Shown: positions 1 to 10,035 of the stretch, in pieces
How positions within the stretch are numbered: the first letter of the stretch is position 1
Layout of the letters: each line of letters opens with the position of its first letter
Assembly (NCBI GenBank): GCA_004565275.1
Contig: SDOX01000005.1
Coordinates: forward strand, 1,430,353-1,494,352
Source: Nannochloropsis salina CCMP1776
Taxonomy: Eukaryota; Sar; Eustigmatophyceae; Eustigmatales; Monodopsidaceae
Direction: 5' to 3'
Length of the DNA stretch: 64,000 nucleotides
Translations under genes and position numbers: made by a program
Notes under the pieces: model-generated
Databases searched by the model: none
Told to the model about the DNA's origin: nothing
Seen by the model: only the letters and a program-made list of their open reading frames with translations

Positions 1-2016
1 TCAACACCTGGCGTGCCTCTCGGCGTGAGATGCCTCTGGACTGAAGGTAGAAAGCTTCGTTCTCGTCGATATCCGCCACCGTGGCCCCATGCGTGCAGTC
101 CACATCCCCCGAACACACCTCCAAGGTGGGCATGGCGTCCACGGTGCAGGAGTCCGTGAGCATGATGGAGCGAATCAGCTGGTCCGCCGTCACCCCCCGG
201 GCCCGCGGCTCCAATTTCATACGTCCCTTGAACACGCAGTGGCTGTCCCCACTCACAATGTTGCACTGGTACATGTTGCTCTCCCCGCCTTTCCGGCGAT
301 GGTGTATGTAGGAGTGGATGTCGAGTTCTTGTTCCTCCCCTGTGATGGTCACCCCCTCCGTGTCCACCCGTCCCTCCGTCCCGTTCAAGGTCGCTTGGAA
401 ATTGACCCGCCCCAACTCCCCCCCCACGTTCACAAACACGTTCTTGTAGGCGCTCAGTTTCTTGGTCGTGACAGAGACCGCGTCGAACATGAGGCCCCTC
501 GGGCCCAGCTCGTTGGCGTGCAAGTGCTGCACTTCCGCCCGTCGGTCCACACGCACCGTGGTGCAGGCATTCGCCAAGGCTGTTCCTGAGCCTAGGTCGA
601 TGTAGGACTGGACAAATTTTCCCGCCGAGCGTTTTCGCGCCACCACCGCCAAGCGCGGGTGGGAAACTCGCACGTCTTTCTCCCCCTCCGCCCCGCCCTC
701 CCCTTGGCTGGAGGTGGAGACGAAGATAAATTGCACGGGCGCCGACATCTCTCCCCGTTCGTCCACCACCAGGCAGGCCGCGTCTTTCACACAGGCCTGG
801 TTCAAGCACGAAAAGGGCAAGGAACCGGACGCCAACGTGTGCCGGAGCCCCACCTCTGGCGCCCACTCGATCTCCCGGAGCAACTCCTCCTGCTCCTCCT
901 TCGAGAACTCAAATATGCTGCCCGCTCTCCACCCCTCCTTCGGCCCTTCCTCCTTCAACCTCGCCACTTGGGACAGCTCGGGTCGGTGGACGCCGTCCAC
1001 GAAGACCACGACCCGCCCTTCGCACACCTCCAAGGTGTGTTCCTCGATCTTCGCCTTCAATGCGGTCACCTGGGCCGGCTGTAGGACCGCGGGAGGCTTC
1101 GATGGCCGTCGCCCATACAGACGGCTTAGATCCGTGAACCGCCATGCCTCTTCTCGCCGGGTCGGTGCCCGCGTTTCACCTGCCAGAAAGCGCTCCACCC
1201 CTTCCTCCGTGGCCCGCCCGAAGGCAGGGTGGGGGTCGCGGTCTGCCAAAACAGCGTTGAACCAGTCCTTAGCTTGTTCTTCGCGCGATGGTGGCTTGAG
1301 CGCGACGGTTTCCGCTTCAATTTCTTTGCTTGACTCCTCGAAAGATGTGGACCGGGGACGGTCGGCGAGGGCGGCCGCGAGACGGGTGTTCTGATGTGAT
1401 GAGGACGGTAAGGGAGTGCGCGGCGGAGGAGATGAGAGACGTCATCATGCAAGTCTTCAAAACGAGTGACACAGCCGTACGAGGCCTGGATATGTGTCCA
1501 TAGGGACGATTAAACCCAATAAAGTGTCGCATGAATGCATTGTGCTGAATGTAAGGAGGACACGAGGAGGTAGAGACATGACAAAGCAAGAACCCTAACC
1601 CAAAGCAGTGAGCACTCCACACACATCAACGAGCCTACATTTGCGATAGACTGGGACGCACTCTAGACCAGGAGTGCAAGAACACAAGGTTCAAGCTCAT
1701 CATGCATGCTAGCTTGATAAACCCTAACCTCACTTTCTCGTGAAGCTTTTTAGCCAGCCAACCAAATCAATACGTGCACTACACCTTTCCTCTTCTCCTG
1801 TACGTTCTTCCTTACCCTTATGCTATGCTTTTGTTGTTGCTGATGATGCATTATATTGCTTGCTTTTTGTACTCCAATTCCCCCTTGCGCGGAAGGGTTG
1901 AAGGGGGCTAGAAAGGCTTGTGCGACTCCCACTGCTGCTGCTGCAGTTGCCGCCATTATGAAGCCCGTACTGGCCCCGCGTCGCCGCAACCCCGTGTATT
2001 GCTGCCTCGGAGTCAT
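1..2016 (-). CDS. sufD: Plastid Fe-S cluster assembly protein SufD (3' end outside window)
   Basis: Scaffold subunit of the SufBC2D complex, which builds Fe-S clusters in plastids. Two exons on the minus strand: 1816..2016 and 1..1390, joined in phase 0 (donor GTAAGG, acceptor CATCAG). Exon 1 encodes a bipartite plastid presequence: a hydrophobic Ala-rich segment ending VAQA then FLAPF, matching the A-F cleavage motif of secondary red plastids. Exon 2 carries the REEAWRFTDLSRLY segment typical of the SufD N-terminus. Near the left edge it has the SufD C-terminal core, including DVDCTHGATVADIDENEAF and YLQSRG. About 530 codons lie in the window; the last part runs off the left end. The intron (1391..1815) holds two AACCCTAACC motifs. 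SufB is unlikely because the conserved strings fit SufD better. Confidence 0.9.
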
Positions 2017-3376
2017 CTTGATGCAGCACTAAATTGAGAAGGTTGGTTGGGATAGGAAGCAGGGCTTGTGAATTGGTTGAAATAGGGGAAGGCGAGGCAT
2101 TTTTTGCGCTTGCATTGAGAACATCACCTCCTGTATCTATATCCATTGCTTAGCGCGCCGGATCAACGTATACACTCTGTCTCAGGCCATGGAAATCACC
2201 AAGTGCATATTCCGAGGCACGAATTTCCTACGCGAATGAGCTGGCATATGTTGTTACATGGCTGGCGTCCTTTTCCGTCAATTTGAGGGGGGTTAATCCA
2301 GCCCGGAGCTCGCTCGAGGCACGGGGATGATGAGGACGGAAGAACAACGCCCGGCCGGCGCGCAGGCACCCTGATTGACAACGAAGCACATTCCTCCATG
2401 CGCGTAAACCAGGCGGGTGGTCGTGTGAAATAAAAGCGAAAGCATGATGAAGCTGATTAGGTACCCACACGTGCGGGTGGAGGGCCTGGTGTTGCTGTAT
2501 GCCGAGTTAATTGCCAGCACCACACGATCGTTAGTTAGTGCCTCCATCATGGGCGAATCGTCGACAGGAGATCCTGGGTCGGTGCTTTTTGCGTTCAGTG
2601 TACGCAATGTGCAAAATTATTGGTCAAAGGGCAGCTTCTATCGCTTAGTATGCGTATTATCATCAATTGATGGTGGACTGGATTGCCAAAAGTTTTTTCC
2701 TCCATCTTTCATCGCGTGATTTCAGTTCCTTTTGGTCCTGCTCGTCTTTCGCCATCATCTAATCTGAAAAACCACCGCACGACCACCCTTTCGATAACCT
2801 TTCGCAGATTATACGAGGATATCCTCTTTCTTATTGCTGTGTACACATTAAATTTCTTATTGTCCGGTGATATCCGCGAACTTCACCCTATTTATACCAT
2901 CCCTTTTTTTGTCTTTTTACGTTACACCGCAGGCCCATGCGGCGTGATCTTCACACTCCAGTCGCCTCAAAGAAGATGCAGCAAATGCATTCACATGAGC
3001 GCGAGATGGAAAAAGGAAGGATCCTTCGAATAAATGAAGCGTCCGGGACATCTGAAGCCGAGAAGATGAATCTGCTGGGGGTACGTGTAAGGAGGTGACC
3101 GCTCTCTAGTGGGGGAAGTTCTCCACATGGTTTTTGGGATCAGGCTGCCACAGACGCAGCAACTCCTATTCTATGTATATAAAGATATATATACTATATT
3201 ATTTCCCAGTGCCCTGTACGACAATCTGTCCAGGATGAAGCTAATCGACCTGGCTTCCACTGATGCGCGTCAGAGCTTTTCCCCTCGCTTGATGCACTCA
3301 CACACTCCCACTCCCATGTGCGTAGGAACTTCCCATTGATGACCCTGACACGCCCAAGAAGAGTTCTGCCCCGACG
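2017..3376. other. Divergent intergenic region between sufD and the SLC35B-type gene
   Basis: About 1.36 kb between two divergently transcribed genes, so it should hold both promoters and 5' leaders. It is more AT-rich than the flanking exons, especially 2600-3200. Only short open frames without recognisable domains occur. No RNA gene or clear repeat was seen. Confidence 0.6.
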
Positions 3377-5453
3377 ATGTCGTTGCTGTCCACTCTTGAC
3401 ACCCTTCCTCGCATCTGGAAGTTCTGCCTGTTGGTTGTGGGACTTTTCTTCTTTTTTGGCGTGCACAACCTCTTGCAAGGTACCAAGAAAGAGTTTTCAC
3501 GCCTCCGGGAAGTAGACCGTCGGCCCTTGATCCCCTTTCTTCCGTTTTATGTGTTCGTCTTTTCTACGTTGCGCGTTGGGACGGTCCCGAAATTTTCTCC
3601 CTCTTGCCCCCGTCAACACCTTCCCTGATCATACACCACCTAACCTGCTGCCTTCACTCCCTGCCACTGCTCTCCCCCCTGCCTCTCTCTCCGCCCCTCC
3701 CTCCCACTGCCCTTCCACCTGCCTCTCTCTCCGCCCCTCCCTCCAGAGAAAATCATGCACTTCCCTGGCTTCACGTTCGGGTGGTCGTTGGGTTTCTTAG
3801 AGGTGTTGGGAGTGACTGTCTTCTCCTACTGGGAGCGGCGATGGTACAAGGAAGCTGGCGTCCGGCGAGGCAGTTGGCGGAGCTATGTGGGCACGACGCT
3901 TTGCCTCATGGGGAGCTCATCCCTTGCAAATAAGGTTGGATAGAGGGAAAGGAGGAAGGGAGAGTGGGGAGGAAAAGAGGATACGCTGTCGGAGAATTAG
4001 CGCCAGGCCCTCTCCCTGCCGCTCATCGCCTCCCCTCTCAAGCGATATTCACTCCTATACCTCCCTCCCTCTTTACTTCCCTCTTTGCTGTCGCCCTCAA
4101 CCCCTATCTCCTCCCTCTTGCTGTCTCTTTCTTCTTTTCTGATCCCCCCGTCAGGCGCTAGACTACATTAACTACCCCACGAAGGTCGTATTCCGCTCCT
4201 GCAAGCTCATCCCGACCATGGTTATCTCCAGGTAATCTCCTCCCTCCCGACCTCCCTACCTCCCTCCCTCCCTTCTTCCTCTTCTTACTCCCTCCCACAC
4301 TTCCTCCGCCTCGCTTCCACAGCGTCATGAATCAGAAGCCGTTCAAGGGCGTCGAGTATGCCGCCGCCGTGGCTGTTTGTGTCGGGCTTATGCTCTTTGC
4401 CTTCGCAGATGTCCAAGTGGCGCCATCCTTTTCGCCCTGGTAGGGAGGGAGAGACAGGGGTGGTCAAGGCAGGAAAGTCTGGTCGTGAGGCTTTGATGAT
4501 GAGTGGGCTGTCAGCAGGTCTAATCGAACAGGAACCTACCCCCTCCCCTGCCCTCCCTCCCTCCCTCCCTCCTTGCCTCCTCCTCCTTTTTCCTCCTTTT
4601 CCGGCTGCAGGGGCATCACTCTCGTTTCCCTCTCTGTGGTCTGCGACGCCGTGCTGCCCAATTTGCAAGAGCGGCTCTTTGCGGAGGGATCGTCCCGCCT
4701 GGAAGGTAGGTAAGATGAGCGGGGCGACCGGACAGAGGGAGGGAGGGAGGGAGGGAGGGAGGGAGGGGTCGAGCGATGCGTGGGAGCATATCATCGAGGT
4801 GGAGAAAGGAAAATATGGCGGTAGACCTATCCTGGTCGGTGACTTGTTCCGGGGCGCAAGCGATGCCTGCCGCGAAGGACAACGCACTTCGCCTCCCTTT
4901 CATTTTTGCCTTCCTTCCCTCCCTTCCTCCCTCCCTGATATTCCTCCCAGTCACCTTCTACTCCAACATTTTGACGCTGGGCCTCATGTCCGTCTCCACA
5001 CTGCTCTCGGGTGACCTTCTTGGAGCCCTCGCCTACGCCCAAGCCGACCACAAGGCCGCCGTCCTCCTCCTTGTCTATACCTTGCTCGCCTACGTCGCCA
5101 TATCCCTTCATATGGCTTTGGTCAAATCGTTCGGATCGGTGGCTGCAGTCCTGGTGGGGAACAGCCGGAAAACCATGACGATCTGCCTCTCCTTCCTCTT
5201 GTTCCCTAAACCCTTCTCGAATTTATACGTGGTGGGCGGCATGCTCGTCTTGGCAGGACTGACCGTCTCCGTATACGTGAAAAACATGGACAAAAAGAAG
5301 GGTGCTGACGATGCGGTCTTAAATTGTAAAGGGGAAGTGGTTGGTCCTACGGCAGTGGGCAACGGAGGGTTGATTCAGCAACAGTACTTGCGAAAAGAGA
5401 ACGAAGGAACGGGCTTGGCGTCGGAAGGACAAGGAAAGGCAGGCTTGTTTTGA
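3377..5453 (+). CDS. SLC35B-family transporter (PAPS/nucleotide-sugar transporter)
   Basis: Multi-pass Golgi/ER antiporter of the SLC35B2/B3 type, which carries 3'-phosphoadenosine 5'-phosphosulfate or a related nucleotide sugar into the lumen for sulfation. Six exons: 3377..3479, 3747..3934, 4155..4231, 4323..4439, 4611..4705, 4951..5453. All junctions keep phase, giving 360 aa. Family marks are YINYPTKVVFRSCKLIP (exon 3), GITLVSLSVVCDAVLPN (exon 5) and FGSVAAVLVGNSRKTMTI (exon 6). Roughly ten hydrophobic helices are spread over the length, and the C-terminus is a short polar tail. The start is the first ATG before a hydrophobic stretch. Substrate is inferred from family only; UDP-sugar transport is possible. 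Introns at 4440 and 4706 have GGGA-rich starts and CCCT-rich ends. Confidence 0.88.
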
Positions 5454-6171
5454 AAAGAACTCTGCGTTTGTCGGATGACGGGCCTATAGTCACGTCAAAT
5501 GTATATCGAAATAGAATGGATCGTCCGATCGTGAAACAAGAAAGTACCACCTTGCAATGGTGCAACTTAGTCCGGTCAGTCTGACTGCGTGTAAATCCCT
5601 TCAAAGACCGAAATTCCACAGACATGTGCCCACTTTGAGCATTTTAGTCCATGTCTCCCTGTGATGCTTTCGGTCGCTTTACTTCGATCATAGCGCACGA
5701 CATTTTTTCACGAAAAGATTCACGGTGATCTCAAATCAAATCATCAATTTATATCGCAGGACATTGTCAAGCATAGTAAAATTACTGATGTACTGATTTT
5801 TGCGGTAAAAGGTCACCAAAGGACCTGATAACCTTATTTCCCACTCGAAATCACAATGCCACCGTGGGGCGGGGAGGTTCTTGTCGAGTAATAAGCAAAA
5901 GGCCTGAAGCGACGAGGACTTTTCATTCCAGTACCATCCAAGATCTCGTACCTCTTATCTACTGCATTATGGTCGCACTATATGCTCTTCATCGTTGTAC
6001 GATCTTATGGAAAGGGTATGCGAAAGGCGTCAAAAGAATTCCCACTTCTGGCCGATGGGATAATAAGCGATCATGCTTTTGATCAAAGAAACGAGTAAAA
6101 ACCGTCAACACACGAATTTTTCTCCTTTGTGACCCCCCACGCCCATTTTGACACCTTCAGGCTTAAATAAA
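5454..6171. other. Intergenic region
   Basis: About 720 bases, AT-rich, between the end of the transporter and the start of the lipoyl protein. It should hold the transporter 3' end and the promoter of the next gene. No coding or repeat feature was seen. Confidence 0.6.
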
Positions 6172-8758
6172 ATGCTGGCATTCGCTTCGAGACGACTGGT
6201 AGTTGCCGGTGCTGTCACCCGGGCAGGTATGTAACAAACGTTGAATGGGTGGTTTCTCAGTCTTGAGCGTATGTTTATTGTATAGCTCCATTGCTTGTAT
6301 TTCACGTACCATGATACTTTACTATGTGTATCATTCGACATAACACGGAGATGTGGCTAGCGCAAGCCTGTGCCACATCACATTTGTCACGCGGTGCTCT
6401 CACTTATCTTTCTCGCCATTAATCTCAATCTTGGCGCCGCGACATTCAGGCAACCGAGGGGCGCTGCCACGCGCATCATGGCCGAAAAATCTCCCAAATA
6501 CGGTGGAAAGAGCCACGTTTGCATCCCTTCCTGAGCATACTGTGGTGGGAATGCCCGGTACGTTCTGTGAAACGGGGCACGTCGGCACGCCGGCCTGCCC
6601 GTCGCGTGACTCGGCAGCCTCCACCTATTTCTGCCGCATTCTCCCGCAGAAATGGGAAAGGGGTCGGAGAAAGGGTTCGAGAGGGGGATGTTCTTCAGGA
6701 TGCTCAAAGTTGGTTGCCGTTTTTCTCTTCGTGGACCTTTGTGAGGTCTTATTTGTGCTGTACTCGTCAATCAACCGTTGGCGGTCAGAGCCATGCTGTC
6801 CTGCGATAGATCCAGGCGTTCCAATACTGGATCTAGATTTTAAATAGTGTTCTTAGTCCACTCATTTCAATTCTCTCATGTCCGACACATCCATCCATGT
6901 TCAGCACTTTCGCCCACGATGACCCACGGGAATGTGGCGGTGTGGCACAAGAAGGTTGGTGGGAAGGATAGCCCTGGGGAGGGAGATGGAAAACTGGGGG
7001 GAGTCCCTCGGCCAAAAGCGTGAGCGTGGGTGATGAAAATGGACGGTTGGACGGAAAGGATGGATGGGACGTTTTTTGGGCCCTGGAGGAGGAAGCCCGG
7101 GTAGGGTTACGGTTGGGGTAACGGTTAGAGATTTGGGGGGAGGACGCGGCGGTGGTCAGGGGGGGGGGGGGGGGGTGGGGGGGGGGCAAGTATCAACATG
7201 AAGGTCCACTTTCTCGCTGGCTCACATTTCATCTGCACTTCTTTCGCTCCCTTTCTTCCCAGGAAGGCGATGAAATCGGGCCGGGCGATGCCCTGTGCGA
7301 CATCGAGACGGACAAGGCAACCATGGCCTTCGAAGCGCAGGTACGTCGGGGTGGCTACAAGGGGGAGGCGGCGACGCAGTGCCAGAGAAATGACAGCTGG
7401 AACAGCGGAAGCTGGGCGTCAAGTCTCACCCTTTTTGAGAAAGGGGTAGCGGGAGGTATTGATGAGGCTCCCTGCCGGGGGATAGGGTGGGAAGGGGAAG
7501 ATGCCCCGCAGGCACCTTAGGCACCTTACCCACACCTTTGTAATTCGAGTGGAATTTTTCACCCGCCCCTGCACCGTCTTCTCCCCCCTGCATTTTCCCT
7601 ATCTTTTTTCTTCCTTTCTTTTCATCAGGATGAGGGAGCCGTGGCCAAAATCCTAGTCGAAGAGGGCACGAGCGACATTGCCGTCGGATCACCCATCATG
7701 GTGAGCAGCCGTCCCTCCCTCCCTCTTTCCTTCCCTCCCTCTTTCCCTCCCTCCCTCCCTCTTTCCTTCCCTCCCTCTTTCCCTCCCTCCCTCCCTCTTT
7801 CCTTCCCTCCCTCTTTCCCTCCCTCCCTCCCTCTTTCCTTCCCTCCCTCTTTCCCTCCCTCCCTGCCTCCCTCGAACACTCCCCCGCTGCGCCCCTGCCC
7901 CCTTCCCACCCCTCTCTCCTCTCTTCTCCCACCCCTTCCCTCCTTCCCTCCCTCCTGTGTCAGGTCATCGTCGAGTCCAAAGATGACGTGGCCGCCTTCG
8001 CCGATTTTACGCTCCCGCAAGCCAGCTCCGCCCCCGCTGCTGCAGCCAAGGAAGAAGGTGCTCCTCCTCCCTCTCCCCCTCCCCCTCCTTCTCCTCAAGG
8101 CACGGCACCGCCTCCTCCCCCTCGTCCTCCTTCCCCGTCAAGCCCCCCCCCTCCTCCTGTCACGCAGACATCCCCTCCGCCGGCGAAGACTGCGTCCCCT
8201 ACCTCCCCTCCCTCCCCCCCTACCTCCCCCCCTTCCTCCCCCTCTCCCTCGATACCAGATGAGTCCTATGCCTTCAAACGCTGGGGAACTTTCGCCCGGG
8301 GCGGGGCTTTGGCGAAGAGGTAGGAGGGAAGGGAATTTCGTGCCTGGCATGTCTTTTGAAAGAAAGGGGATTTCAGATGTCGGATTCAATCGTCTCATTG
8401 GCGGGTTTTGTGAGGCATCTGTGGCCCTCCTGTACACCTGCGAAGCTGGGAATGTTCCTCTTCTCCATGCATTTCTTTTTAAAAATCCCTCCTTTTTTTA
8501 TCCCTTTGTTAGTCATTTGTGGGTCGTTGTCTTCTTTTCTGGTCTTGATCGCTGTCTCCTTTTCTATCATGAGAATGACTGTGAAAGGGATTAGGCTGAT
8601 ATTTAGCGCTCAACGATTGAAGATATCTTAAACTAGCAGGCCATCATTTCTTCTGCGAAATCTGATCATTTCTTTACTCTCCCGTTGACCGCAGTCTTAG
8701 CAAGGCGCAAAAGGCATACGTGGATGCCTTCGGCTCCACTGGTCAAACGCCTTTGTGA
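6172..8758 (+). CDS. Short mitochondrial lipoyl-domain protein (PDH E2/E3BP-like, no catalytic domain)
   Basis: Seven exons: 6172..6226, 6450..6557, 6905..6954, 7263..7340, 7629..7700, 7964..8319, 8695..8758; all phases agree, giving 260 aa. The N-terminus (MLAFASRRLVVAGAV) looks like a mitochondrial presequence. Residues about 50-125 form a complete lipoyl domain: VVGMPALSPTM, GDEIGPGDALCDIETDKATM with the lipoyl lysine in DKA, then VGSPIMVIVESKDDV. A Pro/Ser-rich linker follows, then a short tail (AFKRWGTFARGG, then LSKAQKAYVDAFGSTGQTPL). There is no E3-binding domain I can recognise and no acetyltransferase domain with an HxxxD motif. It may be an accessory lipoyl subunit, an E3BP-like protein, or a lipoyl carrier of unknown role. 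Intron 5 holds a 36-bp tandem repeat and intron 3 a poly-G run. Confidence 0.82.
7159..7186 (+). repeat. Long poly-G tract in an intron
   Basis: A run of 17 G, one T, then 10 G near the 3' end of intron 3 of the lipoyl gene. Such runs are length-uncertain in assemblies and could fold as a G-quadruplex in RNA. Confidence 0.85.
7711..7864 (+). repeat. 36-bp pyrimidine tandem repeat, about four copies
   Basis: Within intron 5 of the lipoyl gene. Each unit combines CTTTCCTTCCCTCCC with CTCTTTCCCTCCCTCCC; four near-perfect copies follow one another. It is pyrimidine-only on the sense strand, just upstream of the 3' splice site. Open frames across it are low-complexity artefacts. Confidence 0.85.
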
Positions 8759-10035
8759 CAGGAAGAGATCAGTCTTACCGCCAGAGGTGGAGCATCCCGC
8801 AGAGTTTGATACCTGTCAAATCAGGATTGGATCGTGTACGAAGGAAAAGGGAAGAGGTAGTCAAGGATAGAGAGGGCTTTTTTAAAAAAGGTTATGGGTA
8901 TAGATTATGCTGATGGATCAAATCAATCGATGCCAGTAGATTTCATCCATATATGAGGAAGAAGAAGTTGATCGATTTCATGGTCTGGGTACGAGAATTT
9001 AATATTGTCGCAGTTTTGCGGCACGATTTTTTTTCGGGATTAGCAAATTATTTCAATAAATTTTTCTGTCGCATTGTGTTTTGTTTTTCCATTTGATGCA
9101 GGAAAAATATCCATATCTCCCGAAAATGACTGTAGCAACATGAATGAAGGTCCTCCCATGGCTTTTCAAATGCATCGATGTGCAGGACACAGGAAACACT
9201 ACAAGGGGGCTTGCATGGGGGGCCTCACTAGACTCAACTGTTTGTGCAGGTTGACAACATAGTGAAAATCAATTCTCATGCCACTTCAACCGTCCCTTTC
9301 CAAGTGAGCAATTTTTCTCTTCCTACCTGTTAGGGTTCATGCTTACGGTCCAATTCATTTATTACTTTTATTTTTCACGAAAATTGCACGTGTTTCTTTC
9401 GTGCATACAACAAGAATGGCACACTCGGTAGAAAATATACACGACAACAGCCTGGTGACTTTAAAAACTGTTTTCTTCTTAAGCCGCTATCCGCCGTGTG
9501 ATAGTCGACTCGCGAGAAGTTCGTGACGTACGCTTTTAACGGGAGTTGCATTTGTATTGGGGCGCGAGTGAGAAAGAAAGCCAACATCGGTATCAACTCT
9601 CGTCAAAAATCAGGAGATACATCAACATCAAAAATTCTTGTTGTCATAAGGCGTCCTGAAGCTCGTTATTTTACTTACAATTTTGCATTATTCAGTAGTT
9701 TTGACGGGCATATAGGAATGGCGTCAGACCTTAACGGCCCCGATGCCCCAGCAGAAGCCGTTATCTCCGTCTTATTTTCCTGTCATGTGTTCAAGTTCCT
9801 ATTCTCTGTCCCCCGCATCTTTGGGCTTTGCCGGGGGATTTTCGTGCTCTCTGTAATTTTTGTACGTGACGAGTGTGTTTCTAGTGAGCAAGTACCCAGA
9901 GCTTCCCGTCGTTGGGAGCTGTACCTGTCTACAGACGTGCAACGTGGTGGTGCGGGATGTGGCGTAGGCAAGAAAGCTCTTGGGCTTGTGCTTACAGTTT
10001 AGGCGCTTAATCTTTTTCCTTTCAAACAGTGCGAC
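8759..10035. other. Intergenic region
   Basis: About 1.3 kb, AT-rich in 8870-9070 and 9330-9700, upstream of the Zn2Cys6 regulator. An open frame at 9523-10002 has no recognisable domain and is probably leader or chance. The CAG just before the regulator's ATG could be an acceptor for an upstream 5' exon. Confidence 0.5.

Noticed and set aside
7641-8594. Long plus-strand open frame rich in Ser/Pro/Leu
   Set aside because: It runs through an intron repeat in a frame different from the lipoyl protein; the correct exons are short and in other frames.
9523-10002. 159-codon plus-strand frame upstream of the Zn2Cys6 gene
   Set aside because: No domain and no convincing in-phase splice to the zinc-cluster exon; probably leader or chance.
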